This document shows positions 1-7,891 of a stretch of DNA of 41,193 nucleotides, piece after piece. The stretch lies in the NCBI GenBank assembly GCA_024275075.1, contig JAJRZU010000119.1, forward strand, positions 1 to 41,193, read 5' to 3'. Below the pieces are notes generated by a model that searched no databases, was not told where the DNA came from, and saw nothing but the letters and a program-made list of their open reading frames with translations. A program made the translations under genes and the position numbers. This DNA comes from Deltaproteobacteria bacterium (GTDB lineage: Bacteria; Desulfobacterota; JAJRXV01). Every line of letters begins with the position of its first letter. Positions within the stretch are counted from its first letter, which is position 1.

Positions 1-1
1 C

Positions 2-1411
2 TGGGGAGAAAGCCCCGCGGGGTTCCGCATCATCAATATTATGTTCCATTTCCTGACCGCGGTGGTCATCTTCTACCTCACGGCGCTGCTATTTAACAGT
101 GATGTTGTCGCGTTCACAGCTGCCGCGCTCTTCGCCGTGCATCCGGTAAACGTGGAGGCTGTCAGCTTCATCTCCGCGCGCGGTAGCGAGATGTGCGGGT
201 TTTATTACCTCATTGCGCTACTCTTCTTCATCCTGCATAGACAAAAGGGGAAGCGAATGTTCCTGGCGCTTTCCGCGGTCTCTTTCTTCTGGTCGCTTCT
301 ATCAAAAGAATTCGCCGTCACATTGTTTGTCGTAATGATCGGTTATGACATCTCTTTCAAGGATACACCATGGAGGAAAGCCGCCGCTTCATACATACCC
401 TTCGCGGCTCTTACCGGCTTATATCTCTTCGCACGCTCTGTCGCTGCCGGCGGCGGCGGATTACAGGTGGAGATTTTCACCAAGGATATGATGCTAAGGC
501 TGGTAGACGCGCCATTGATTATCGTAAAGTATATGACCTTATTGCTGTTCCCCGCGGGATTGACGATAGATTATAAGTTCAGCAATACTGTTTCGCTGCT
601 CTCTTTTAACACTTTTGCCGCCTTAGCTGTGATTTGCGCAACACTCTTTTTTCTGCTCAAGGTGAGGAGGTCAAACAAGCCCGTATTCGTATGCGCGCTT
701 ATATTTTTAGCGCCGCTTTTTCTGGTGAGCGGTATATTACCCGTGCAGGGTGAATCAGCGCTCGCGGACAGGTGGCTTTACATCCCCGCGGCGGGTTTCT
801 TGATGATCGCGGCATACTATTTACTCTTTGCGTACCGCGGCCATAAACAGCGCCGCCTGCTTCAGAAGCTTGTCACGATAAGTCTTGTGATGATCATTGC
901 TCTTTTCAGCTATGAGACGATAAAGAGAAATCGTGTCTTTAAGGATGAACACGCTCTGTGGCACGATACAGTGCAAAAATCGCCCGCCAGCTTCAAAGCG
1001 CACCTTAACCATGGCTACGCGCTGTACAAAACAGGGGACACGGAGCCGGCATCCGATGAGTTTTACATCGCGCTTGACTTAAAGCCCGGCTCACCAAAGG
1101 CGTACTATAATATCGCCGTTCTTTATCAGAACAATATGGATTATGAAAGGGCGATCGATGAGTATGAGAAGATCATTGTAAGCGGGTATATCTTTGTTGA
1201 CGCGGTAATGAACCTCGCGGAATGTTATCTGAAGACCGGTGATAATATCCAGGCGCTCATATATTATAAACGCGTGCTTAGGATGGATCCCGGCATACCG
1301 AAAGCTCTGCTTGGCATCTCAAATATATATGCCGAATTGGATAATAAAAACAAAGCCATGGAATACAAAGAGATGTATGACCAGGCGCTGCTAAGAAAAA
1401 AACGTCACTAA
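2..1411 (+). CDS. TMTC-like polytopic membrane protein with C-terminal TPR repeats (5' end outside window)
   Basis: The frame is open from the first bases of the window (in-frame residues WGESPAGFRIINI precede the first ATG at 41), so the gene starts upstream and only the last 469 residues are seen. The visible part begins with several hydrophobic segments and carries the motif HPVNVEAVSFISARGSE, typical of the TMTC/GT-C-like family of membrane proteins that join a glycosyltransferase-C-like membrane domain to TPRs. From about residue 315 of the ATG-initiated frame four TPR units follow (for example AHLNHGYALYKTGD and AYYNIAVLYQNNMDYERAIDEY), ending close to the C-terminus. The family is linked to protein O-mannosylation in eukaryotes; in bacteria the function is mostly unproven. 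The manC-manB pair 5 kb away would supply GDP-mannose, but no direct link is visible. The gene ends in TAA, 60 bases before the next promoter. Confidence 0.8.
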   Translation, partial: WGESPAGFRIINIMFHFLTAVVIFYLTALLFNSDVVAFTAAALFAVHPVNVEAVSFISARGSEMCGFYYLIALLFFILHRQKGKRMFLALSAVSFFWSLLSKEFAVTLFVVMIGYDISFKDTPWRKAAASYIPFAALTGLYLFARSVAAGGGGLQVEIFTKDMMLRLVDAPLIIVKYMTLLLFPAGLTIDYKFSNTVSLLSFNTFAALAVICATLFFLLKVRRSNKPVFVCALIFLAPLFLVSGILPVQGESALADRWLYIPAAGFLMIAAYYLLFAYRGHKQRRLLQKLVTISLVMIIALFSYETIKRNRVFKDEHALWHDTVQKSPASFKAHLNHGYALYKTGDTEPASDEFYIALDLKPGSPKAYYNIAVLYQNNMDYERAIDEYEKIIVSGYIFVDAVMNLAECYLKTGDNIQALIYYKRVLRMDPGIPKALLGISNIYAELDNKNKAMEYKEMYDQALLRKKRH

Positions 1412-1470
1412 CCCACGCCCCCTGATACAGGCACAATAATGTAATTTCGTTTCTCATAGTGTAAAAAAGG

Positions 1471-1499
1471 TTGAATTAGGTATATAATTTTGCTATAAT
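1471..1499 (+). promoter_or_regulatory. Sigma-70-type promoter for the citrate/2-oxoglutarate cluster
   Basis: TTGAAT (1471-1476) and TATAAT (1494-1499) are separated by exactly 17 bases, and TGC directly before the -10 makes it an extended -10 element. Transcription would start near 1506, about 25 bases ahead of the synthase start codon. It is the best promoter match I found in the window. Confidence 0.7.
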
Positions 1500-1531
1500 C
1501 CAGCTCATTTGAAAAATGACAGGGAAAAGGG

Positions 1532-3322
1532 ATGAGATCTATGACAGAACGAAAATTTACGTTGAATAACGTACGGGAACCAAATCTATACAGGGAGATA
1601 TTCCCTTATGACACCGTATGCAAGCTGACATTTGAAAACGAATCCGTCGATACTGACATGCCCAAGGATATCTTTATCACTGATACCACTTTCCGTGACG
1701 GTCAGCAGGCGAGGCCGCCGTATAAAATCGAGCAGATCGTGAAAATATACAAATATCTTCACGCCTTGGGCGGCCCTAATGGCGTGATAAGGCAAAGTGA
1801 GTTCTTCTTATATACCGATAAGGATAAGAAGGCGGTGGAGAAGTGTCTTGACAAAGGGTACGAGTTCCCCGAGGTCACAGGTTGGATAAGGGCGGTAAAA
1901 AGGGACTTTCAGATCGTCAAGGAGATGGGTCTCAAGGAGACCGGTATCCTGACCTCGGTATCGGATTATCACATATTCCTGAAACTGAAAAAAAACCGGC
2001 GCCAGGCGATGGACGGGTACCTTGATGTCGTACGCACCGCGCTGGAGGCGGGCATCAAGCCAAGGTGCCACTTCGAGGACGTAACGCGGGCGGATATCTA
2101 CGGTTTTTGTATCCCGTTCGCTATCGAGCTGATGAAGCTGTCCAAAGAGAGCGGCATACCGATCAAGGTAAGGCTTTGCGATACGATGGGTTATGGTGTG
2201 CCATTCCCGACGGCGACGCTGCCAAGATCAGTCCCTAAGCTTATCCACGCGTTCAGGAAGGACGCCGGTGTACCAGCCGCCCTGCTTGAGTGGCATGGTC
2301 ACAACGATTTCCACAAGGTGCAGGTAAACGGCGCGGCGGCGTGGCTGTATGGTTGCGGCGCTGTCAACGGCGCTCTGTTAGGGCTCGGTGAGAGGACGGG
2401 CAACCCACCGATAGAGGGCATGATCATCGACTATATCAGCATAAAGGGCGAAAACGGGATCGATACGCCTGTCATCACGGATATCGCCAACTATTTCAGG
2501 AAAGAGATGCGGGTACACATACCGCATAATTACCCCTTCGTCGGTGAGGAGTTCAATTCCACAAAGGCGGGTATTCACGCTGACGGTATCTCGAAGAACG
2601 AGGAGATATACAACATATTTGATACAAAGAAACTGTTGAAGCGGCCGGTGGTCGTCGCGATAACCGATAAATCCGGTCTCGCCGGTATCGCCCACTGGTT
2701 CAACAGCCAGTCGAATATAATCAATGTAAGGCGGGTCAGCAAACTGCACCCGGGAATCGCGAAGATGAATGAGTGGATCCAGAAGCAGTATCTCCACGGA
2801 AGGGTCACGTGCGTCTCGAATGAAGAGATGGAGAAGCTCGCGAAGAAGTACCTCCCTGAATATTACGTTTCACAGCTTGACAGGATAAAAGATCGTGCGC
2901 GTCATCTCGCAGAGGGGATAATAAAGGCTGTCTGCAAAAAATCAGGTATCCGGTCGATGGATCACGAGCTTCAGGAACCTGTCCTTAAAACCCTCATCTA
3001 TGATAATCCGTTCGTGCAGTTCGCCTACATCACAAACGACGCCGGTATCAAGACGACGCGAAACATCACCGCGCATGTGAACAAATCGATCTATGAGAAG
3101 ATCGGTCTGCATGAGGACTTTTCGAACAGGGAGTGGTTCTTAGGCCCGATAGAGGACGGGAAGGTGCATATCAGCGACCTGTTCTCGTCTTACTTCACCG
3201 GTGAGCTGTGCCTCACGGTATCCGCACCGATACGCGACAAAGCCACGGGCATCATCAAAGGTGTTGTCGGGCTGGACATAAAGTTTGAACATTTAGCGAA
3301 AACAGAGGATGAGAAAGAGTAA
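1532..3322 (+). CDS. DRE-TIM acyltransferase (isopropylmalate/homocitrate/Re-citrate synthase family) with C-terminal Cache-like domain
   Basis: A 596-residue enzyme that condenses an acyl-CoA with a 2-oxo acid. The DRE-TIM barrel shows DTTFRDGQQ (51-59; catalytic Arg and metal-binding Asp), the metal-binding pair HGH (255-257) and GLGERTGN (284-291). A helical linker follows to about residue 490. Instead of the LeuA regulatory domain, residues 492-596 look like a Cache/PDC ligand-binding domain: DFSNREWFLGP, HISDLFSSYFTGELCLTVSAP and GVVGLDIKFEHL are in the usual Cache order. There is no signal peptide or membrane segment, so the domain would be cytosolic. The gene is first in a cluster with LeuC- and LeuD-type subunits 3 and 21 bases apart, and an isocitrate dehydrogenase downstream. 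No leuB is present. My inference is a Re-citrate-synthase-like enzyme; homocitrate or isopropylmalate synthase are alternatives. Start is ATG 1532 behind AGGGAAAAGGG; ATG 1541 is also possible. Confidence 0.85.
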   Translation: MRSMTERKFTLNNVREPNLYREIFPYDTVCKLTFENESVDTDMPKDIFITDTTFRDGQQARPPYKIEQIVKIYKYLHALGGPNGVIRQSEFFLYTDKDKKAVEKCLDKGYEFPEVTGWIRAVKRDFQIVKEMGLKETGILTSVSDYHIFLKLKKNRRQAMDGYLDVVRTALEAGIKPRCHFEDVTRADIYGFCIPFAIELMKLSKESGIPIKVRLCDTMGYGVPFPTATLPRSVPKLIHAFRKDAGVPAALLEWHGHNDFHKVQVNGAAAWLYGCGAVNGALLGLGERTGNPPIEGMIIDYISIKGENGIDTPVITDIANYFRKEMRVHIPHNYPFVGEEFNSTKAGIHADGISKNEEIYNIFDTKKLLKRPVVVAITDKSGLAGIAHWFNSQSNIINVRRVSKLHPGIAKMNEWIQKQYLHGRVTCVSNEEMEKLAKKYLPEYYVSQLDRIKDRARHLAEGIIKAVCKKSGIRSMDHELQEPVLKTLIYDNPFVQFAYITNDAGIKTTRNITAHVNKSIYEKIGLHEDFSNREWFLGPIEDGKVHISDLFSSYFTGELCLTVSAPIRDKATGIIKGVVGLDIKFEHLAKTEDEKE

Positions 3323-3325
3323 AAT

Positions 3326-4585
3326 ATGGGAAAAACTATAGTTGAAAAAATAATTTCCGCACATACCGGTAAAGAAGTGAGCGCCGGTGATTTTGTCGTA
3401 GCCGACGTTGACGTCGTGCTGGCTCAGGACGGGACGGGGCCGCTGGCGGTCAGGCAGATCGAAAAGATGGGGTTCGATACGGCGGCGCTGCCGGAAAAAA
3501 CGGTGCTGTTCTTAGACCATGCCGCGCCCAGCCCGAAAAAGGAGCTCTCTAACGACCACATCACCCTGCGAAACTTCGCGAGGAAGACCGGTGTGCAGGT
3601 ATCTGACATCGGTGACGGTGTCTGCCACCAGGTGATCCCTGAAAAGTACCTTAACCCGGGCGAGATACTCATCGGCGCTGACTCTCACACATGTACAGGC
3701 GGCGCGCTGGGCGCTTTCGCGACCGGTATGGGCTCAACGGATGTCGGTGTCGGGATCGCCATGGGCAAGACATGGCTCAGGGTACCCGAAACATTCTTGT
3801 TCAGGATAACCGGTGAGTTCCAAAAGGGTGTCTACCCCAAGGACCTCATCCTGCACATTATCGGTACTATCGGTGCGGACGGCGCCACATACAAGGCGAT
3901 GGAGTTTGCCGGCCCCGCTATTAAGGCGATGGAGATGACCGACAGGATGACGCTGAGCAATATGGCGGTGGAAGCCGGTGCGAAGTGCGGACTCATCGCG
4001 TCCGACGCTGTGACGAAGACGTTCCTTGTCGAGCGCGGCAGAGGCGATAAATTCGTCAGCATAACCGCCGACGAGGACGCGGTTTACGAGAAGGTGTTTG
4101 ATATCGATGTCTCGGGGCTGAAACCAACCATATCGTTCCCGCATAAGGTCGATAATACAAGGACGATCGATTCTCCTGACTGCGCCGGCGTAAAGATAGA
4201 CCAGGTATTTATCGGTACCTGCACGAACGGCCGCATCAAAGACCTTCGGATCGCGGCGGGTATGCTCAAGGGCAGGAAACGGCACCCGGACACGAGGCTG
4301 ATAGTCACCCCTGCATCAAGGGAGATATACGGCCAGGCGCTCGAAGAAGGTGTTTTGAAGATATTCAACGATTTCGGCGCGTCGATCAACACGCCCGGTT
4401 GCGGCGCCTGCGTCGGTGTCCACCAGGGCGCGCTCGGTGACGGTGAGCGGTGTCTCGCTACCCAGAACCGGAACTTTCAGGGCAGGATGGGTAACACAAA
4501 AGGGTTCATATACTTAGCGTCACCGGCTGTTGCCGCGGCAACGGCGATCGAGGGCGTTATCGCAGACCCGAGAAAATACTTATAA
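3326..4585 (+). CDS. LeuC/HacA-type hydro-lyase large subunit (probable aconitase of the citrate cluster)
   Basis: A 419-residue [4Fe-4S] dehydratase large subunit of the aconitase superfamily, in the short prokaryotic LeuC/homoaconitase form. Cluster ligands are C299 (IGTCTNGR), C359 and C362 (TPGCGACVG); GADSHTCTGGALGAFATGMG (118-137) is the conserved active-site stretch. With the small subunit encoded next it would isomerise a 2- or 3-hydroxy tricarboxylate. Family members act on isopropylmalate, homocitrate, citrate or methylmalate analogues, and the large subunit does not decide which. The partner synthase and the isocitrate dehydrogenase downstream favour citrate to isocitrate. It starts 3 bases after the synthase stop, so it is surely co-transcribed. 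Confidence 0.9.
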   Translation: MGKTIVEKIISAHTGKEVSAGDFVVADVDVVLAQDGTGPLAVRQIEKMGFDTAALPEKTVLFLDHAAPSPKKELSNDHITLRNFARKTGVQVSDIGDGVCHQVIPEKYLNPGEILIGADSHTCTGGALGAFATGMGSTDVGVGIAMGKTWLRVPETFLFRITGEFQKGVYPKDLILHIIGTIGADGATYKAMEFAGPAIKAMEMTDRMTLSNMAVEAGAKCGLIASDAVTKTFLVERGRGDKFVSITADEDAVYEKVFDIDVSGLKPTISFPHKVDNTRTIDSPDCAGVKIDQVFIGTCTNGRIKDLRIAAGMLKGRKRHPDTRLIVTPASREIYGQALEEGVLKIFNDFGASINTPGCGACVGVHQGALGDGERCLATQNRNFQGRMGNTKGFIYLASPAVAAATAIEGVIADPRKYL

Positions 4586-4606
4586 GCTTGAAGGGATAAA
4601 GGATAA

Positions 4607-5104
4607 ATGATATTACAGGGAAATTCATGGAAATTTGGTGACGATATAAGCACAGACCACATTGCGCCCGGGCGGCTCTTCCATCTCAGGTCAAACCTGC
4701 CGGAATTAGCGAAGCATGTTCTGGTGGACGCAAGGGAGGATTTCGCCCCGAACGTGAAAAAGGGCGATTTTGTCGTTGCCGGCAGTAATTTCGGGCTCGG
4801 CTCCTCGCGGGAACACGCCCCGACAATAATAAAGATAGCCGGTGTGAGCGCGGTAATCGCAAAATCGTTCGCACGGATATTCTTCAGGAACTGCGTAAAT
4901 ATCGGCCTGCCAGCGATCATCGCGGATACGGATAAGATAGATGAGGGCGACAAGCTTGAGGTCGAGCTCTCCGCGGGTGTGATCAACAACGTGACAAAGG
5001 GTATAAAGCTGACCTTTTCTCCGCTGCCTGACGTAATGACCAGGATCCTCGCAGATGGAGGGCTGGTGGAGCATATCAAAAAGAACCAGGGATTTAACCT
5101 ATAA
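4607..5104 (+). CDS. LeuD/HacB-type hydro-lyase small subunit
   Basis: A 165-residue small subunit (swivel domain) partnering the preceding gene. It begins with DDISTDHIAPGRLFHLRSN and carries the substrate-binding motif GSSREHAP (65-72). In archaeal relatives the loop after the first PG sets specificity: hydrophobic residues favour isopropylmalate, an Arg favours tricarboxylates such as homoaconitate. Here the loop (about 22-30) is RLFHLRSNL, with Arg residues, which fits a citrate-like substrate better than isopropylmalate, although the loop is one residue longer than the archaeal ones I compare with from memory. The gene sits 21 bases after the large subunit, with AAGGAT before its ATG. 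Length is normal for the family. Confidence 0.88.
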   Translation: MILQGNSWKFGDDISTDHIAPGRLFHLRSNLPELAKHVLVDAREDFAPNVKKGDFVVAGSNFGLGSSREHAPTIIKIAGVSAVIAKSFARIFFRNCVNIGLPAIIADTDKIDEGDKLEVELSAGVINNVTKGIKLTFSPLPDVMTRILADGGLVEHIKKNQGFNL

Positions 5105-5164
5105 TAAATATCTTGACCGCGGGCTGCGCGGATTTACAGGATAAGTAAACCTCTAAGAACATAG

Positions 5165-5256
5165 ATGGATTTGCAAAGTTCACCAAGAAAGCTCTTTTAT
5201 AAGTAAATCTCGAAGCTCTCTGTGTTGTACCCAGCGCCTCTGTGGTTAATAAATTT
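5165..5256. repeat. Degenerate copy of a widespread intergenic repeat
   Basis: The spacer between the LeuD-like gene and icd includes a stretch with GTTCACCAAGAAAGCTC and GCGCCTCTGTGGTTAAT. I recognise this style of sequence from intergenic regions of many environmental bacterial genomes. It has no open frame. The assignment rests on memory, so confidence is low. Confidence 0.35.
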
Positions 5257-5267
5257 TAATAAGGAGA

Positions 5268-5280
5268 TGGCATGATGCCA
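5268..5280. repeat. Palindromic repeat P1, copy 1
   Basis: TGGCATGATGCCA has 6-base perfect arms around a single G and is followed by CAATA at 5284-5288. It is the same core as the copies near 6753, 9398, 15662 and 24149. It lies about 90 bases upstream of the icd start. Confidence 0.6.
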
Positions 5281-5372
5281 TAAACAATAATGAGAAAAAT
5301 TCTCTGGTTATGTACAATATTTATATCATTAACAAAATTATTTCGGAGTGGAATTTTATCATAGGAGATACC

Positions 5373-6620
5373 ATGTCAGAATATAAATTATCAAAGCCGC
5401 CGGTAGTCGGGGAGAAGATAACCGTAAGGAGCGACAATTCATTAGCGGTGCCCGATAACCCGATAATACCTTTCATAGAGGGGGACGGCATCGGGGCGGA
5501 CGTCACGAAGGCCGCGCTTTTTGTGATCGATTCCGCGGTCAAAAAAGCTTATGGTGACAAAAAGATGATCTCATGGTTTGAGATATTCGCCGGTGAGAAG
5601 GCGTACAATCTATGCTGTGAGTGGCTGCCGGCGGAGACGCTCAGGGCGATAACGGAATATTGTGTGGCGATAAAAGGGCCGCTCACCACACCGGTCGGCG
5701 GCGGGATAAGGAGCCTTAACGTCGCTATCAGGCAGAAGCTTAACCTGTACGCGTGCGTCAGGCCGATACGGTACTTTCGCGGGGTACCGTCACCGGTGAA
5801 AGAGCCTGAAAAAGTGGACGTTGTCATATTCAGGGAGAACACCGAGGACGTATACTCTGGTATAGAGTTCGCACAAGGGAGTGACGAGTGCGTAAGATTG
5901 ATAGAGTTCCTGCGCGACAGTTTTGGCATAAACGTCCTGCACGATTCTGGTATCGGCATCAAACCGATCAGCAAGACAGCGACGAGCAGGCTCATGAAGA
6001 TGGCGGTTTTATACGCTAAGAAGCACGGTTTGAAGAGCGTGACGTTAGTCCACAAGGGTAACATAATGAAATTTACCGAGGGCGCCTTCAAAGAATGGGG
6101 ATATGAACTTGCAAAATCAGAATTTGATGATATAACTATAACAGAGGATGAAGTTTATAAAGATCATGACGGTAAAGTCCCTGAAGGGAAGATACTCATC
6201 AAGGACAGGATCGCCGACGCGATGTTCCAGCAGCTTTTGCTAAGACCAGAAGAGTATGACGTCCTTGTAATGCCGAACCTGAACGGTGACTATATGTCAG
6301 ACGCCGCGATCGCACAGGTAGGCGGGCTCGGGCTCGGACCCGGTGCGAACATCGGTGAGAAGGCGGCGGTATTTGAGGCGACGCACGGCACGGCGCCAAA
6401 GTACGCGGGTATGGATAAGGTGAATCCGGGCTCGCTCATACTCTCGGGAGTGATGATGTTAGACCATCTCGGTTTCAACGAAGCGGCGACGGTAATAGTG
6501 GACGCTTTGCAGAAAACGATTTTACAAAAGCGGGTCACCTACGATTTAGAACGGCTCATGGACGGCGCGACGCTTCTGAAGTGTTCGGAGTTTGCCAAGG
6601 CGATCGTTGAAAATATGTAG
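5373..6620 (+). CDS. icd: NADP-dependent isocitrate dehydrogenase
   Basis: Converts isocitrate to 2-oxoglutarate with reduction of NADP. The 415-residue protein is close to the Escherichia coli type (416 residues). It shows the substrate loop [14 protein letters not shown] with the Ser that is phosphorylated in E. coli (S114 here), [21 protein letters not shown]-like [12 protein letters not shown], and [15 protein letters not shown]-determining residues are present: Lys-Tyr in APKYAG and Tyr and Arg in [10 protein letters not shown]. The open frame extends 21 codons further up, but MSEYKL at 5373 has AGGAG (5363-5367) at the right distance and matches the family N-terminus. With the preceding three genes it completes a route from oxaloacetate to 2-oxoglutarate, although a 268-base spacer suggests it may have its own promoter. 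Confidence 0.95.
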   Translation: MSEYKLSKPPVVGEKITVRSDNSLAVPDNPIIPFIEGDGIGADVTKAALFVIDSAVKKAYGDKKMISWFEIFAGEKAYNLCCEWLPAETLRAITEYCVAIKGPLTTPVGGGIRSLNVAIRQKLNLYACVRPIRYFRGVPSPVKEPEKVDVVIFRENTEDVYSGIEFAQGSDECVRLIEFLRDSFGINVLHDSGIGIKPISKTATSRLMKMAVLYAKKHGLKSVTLVHKGNIMKFTEGAFKEWGYELAKSEFDDITITEDEVYKDHDGKVPEGKILIKDRIADAMFQQLLLRPEEYDVLVMPNLNGDYMSDAAIAQVGGLGLGPGANIGEKAAVFEATHGTAPKYAGMDKVNPGSLILSGVMMLDHLGFNEAATVIVDALQKTILQKRVTYDLERLMDGATLLKCSEFAKAIVENM

Positions 6621-6708
6621 TTCATTACGATGCACCATTATGTGACTGTTGTCAGATAGAATATTTCGCATATTAAAAGCCTGCGTTGCAAGTTATTGAT
6701 ATTGCGGG

Positions 6709-6768
6709 GTGCCGACAACGGAGGCGAAGGGGCCAAGCCCCTTAAATTGGACTGGGCATCATGCCCAC
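6709..6768 (+). repeat. 60-nt two-hairpin repeat element, copy A (contains P1)
   Basis: Aligns without gaps to the reverse complement of 15661-15720, about 47 of 60 positions identical by eye. A block of 21 identical bases starts with GCCGACAACGGAGG (6711-6731). It is followed by a hairpin AAGGGGC/GCCCCTT and then by the palindrome TGGGCATCATGCCCA (6753-6767). The element ends 17 bases before the manC start codon. Confidence 0.75.
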
Positions 6769-6784
6769 ATGAAAGCGGCGGAAT

Positions 6785-7891
6785 ATGCAGATCGATGCGA
6801 TAATATTAGCGGGCGGCGCGGGTAAGCGGCTCTGGCCGCAGAGCCGGAAAACGTCACCGAAACATCTTCTTAAGCTAAGTGACGACGGTGACACCCTTTT
6901 GTATATGACTATCATAAGGACACTGCTCCTTGCCCCGCAAAGGGTGCTCATTATAACGAACAAGGATTATTCAAAAGAGGTCTACTGGGAGATCGATAAA
7001 GTCAAGGGCTCTGAAGAGTACCTTAAGCTGATTGAGAAGCAGGATATCCTTTTTACAGTAATACAAGAGCCGCAAAGCATGAACACCGCACCGGCGGTCG
7101 CTACCGGCGCGTACGTCTTAAACAGTGACAACAACTCGAATGTCGCTGTCATGTTCCCCTCAGATCACCTCATCACAAACGAACAGTTCTTTTTGCAGGC
7201 GATAAAGAGCGCCTATTCCATCGCGAAAAAGGGGTATGTCGTCACGTTAGGGATCGCCCCGACAGGACCGGCGACCGGCTACGGCTATATTGAGACCGAG
7301 AACAGAAAAGGTAAGCGCTGGTATACCGTGAAAAGTTTCAAGGAGAAGCCTGACGAGAAGACCGCAAATAAATACTTTAACAGTGAGAATTACTATTATA
7401 ACAGCGGCATGTTGATCTTCAGGCCGGTTGACATGATAAAGGAATTTGATAAGCACATGCCCGGGCTTTCTAATGAGATGCGCAAGATAAAGGGTGTCAA
7501 TGTCGCCGACCCGGCCTTTGGCAGGCTGCTGGCGCAGATATACAAGGATATCGAACCAGAATCCATCGATTACGGTATCCTTGAAAAATCAAAGAATGTC
7601 GCTGTCGTACCCGCGGGCTTCAAGTGGAGCGATTTAGGTTCATGGGCAAGCTTGTATGATGTGCTGGAAAAGGATGATAACGGGAATGTCCTTACCGGTG
7701 ATGTCATTCAGATCAACTCAACGGGTTCGTTTATAAGGGGCGGCAAGAGACTGGTAGCCGCCGCCGGTATAAACGATCTTATCGTGATCGATTCTGACGA
7801 CGCTTTATTGATATGTGACAGAGGCAGCGCTGAGGGCGTGAAGGCTATAGTCAACCTCTTAGAAGAGAAGGGGCACAAAAAACTCACTTGA
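6785..7891 (+). CDS. manC: Mannose-1-phosphate guanylyltransferase
   Basis: Makes GDP-mannose from mannose 1-phosphate and GTP. The 368-residue protein is the single-domain form without the C-terminal isomerase domain. The N-terminal nucleotidyltransferase signature is AIILAGGAGKRLWPQSRKTS followed by PKHLL. Further family motifs are TAPAVATGAYVL, FPSDHLI, GYGYIE, the F-K-EKP stretch, YNSGMLIF and WSDLGSW. The stop codon overlaps the start of the phosphomannomutase gene (TGATG), indicating translational coupling and a shared GDP-mannose pathway. A GGCGGA ribosome-binding site precedes the ATG, and a P1 palindrome ends 17 bases upstream. Confidence 0.95.
   Translation: MQIDAIILAGGAGKRLWPQSRKTSPKHLLKLSDDGDTLLYMTIIRTLLLAPQRVLIITNKDYSKEVYWEIDKVKGSEEYLKLIEKQDILFTVIQEPQSMNTAPAVATGAYVLNSDNNSNVAVMFPSDHLITNEQFFLQAIKSAYSIAKKGYVVTLGIAPTGPATGYGYIETENRKGKRWYTVKSFKEKPDEKTANKYFNSENYYYNSGMLIFRPVDMIKEFDKHMPGLSNEMRKIKGVNVADPAFGRLLAQIYKDIEPESIDYGILEKSKNVAVVPAGFKWSDLGSWASLYDVLEKDDNGNVLTGDVIQINSTGSFIRGGKRLVAAAGINDLIVIDSDDALLICDRGSAEGVKAIVNLLEEKGHKKLT

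Noticed and set aside
1532-5104. Plain leucine operon leuA-leuC-leuD
   Set aside because: No leuB, no LeuA regulatory domain, and an NADP isocitrate dehydrogenase as the next gene. Citrate chemistry fits better, though not proven.
5261-5283. Leader mini-ORF (AAGGAG followed by ATGATGCCATAA)
   Set aside because: The ATG is part of the P1 palindrome, would give only three codons, and the same palindrome occurs in places without a ribosome-binding site.
5310-5372. Longer N-terminus for icd and, at 23614-23685, for recN
   Set aside because: Both extensions are unlike the protein families. Good starts with a ribosome-binding site (icd) or at the family N-terminus (recN) exist, and the recN extension would run through the atp terminator.
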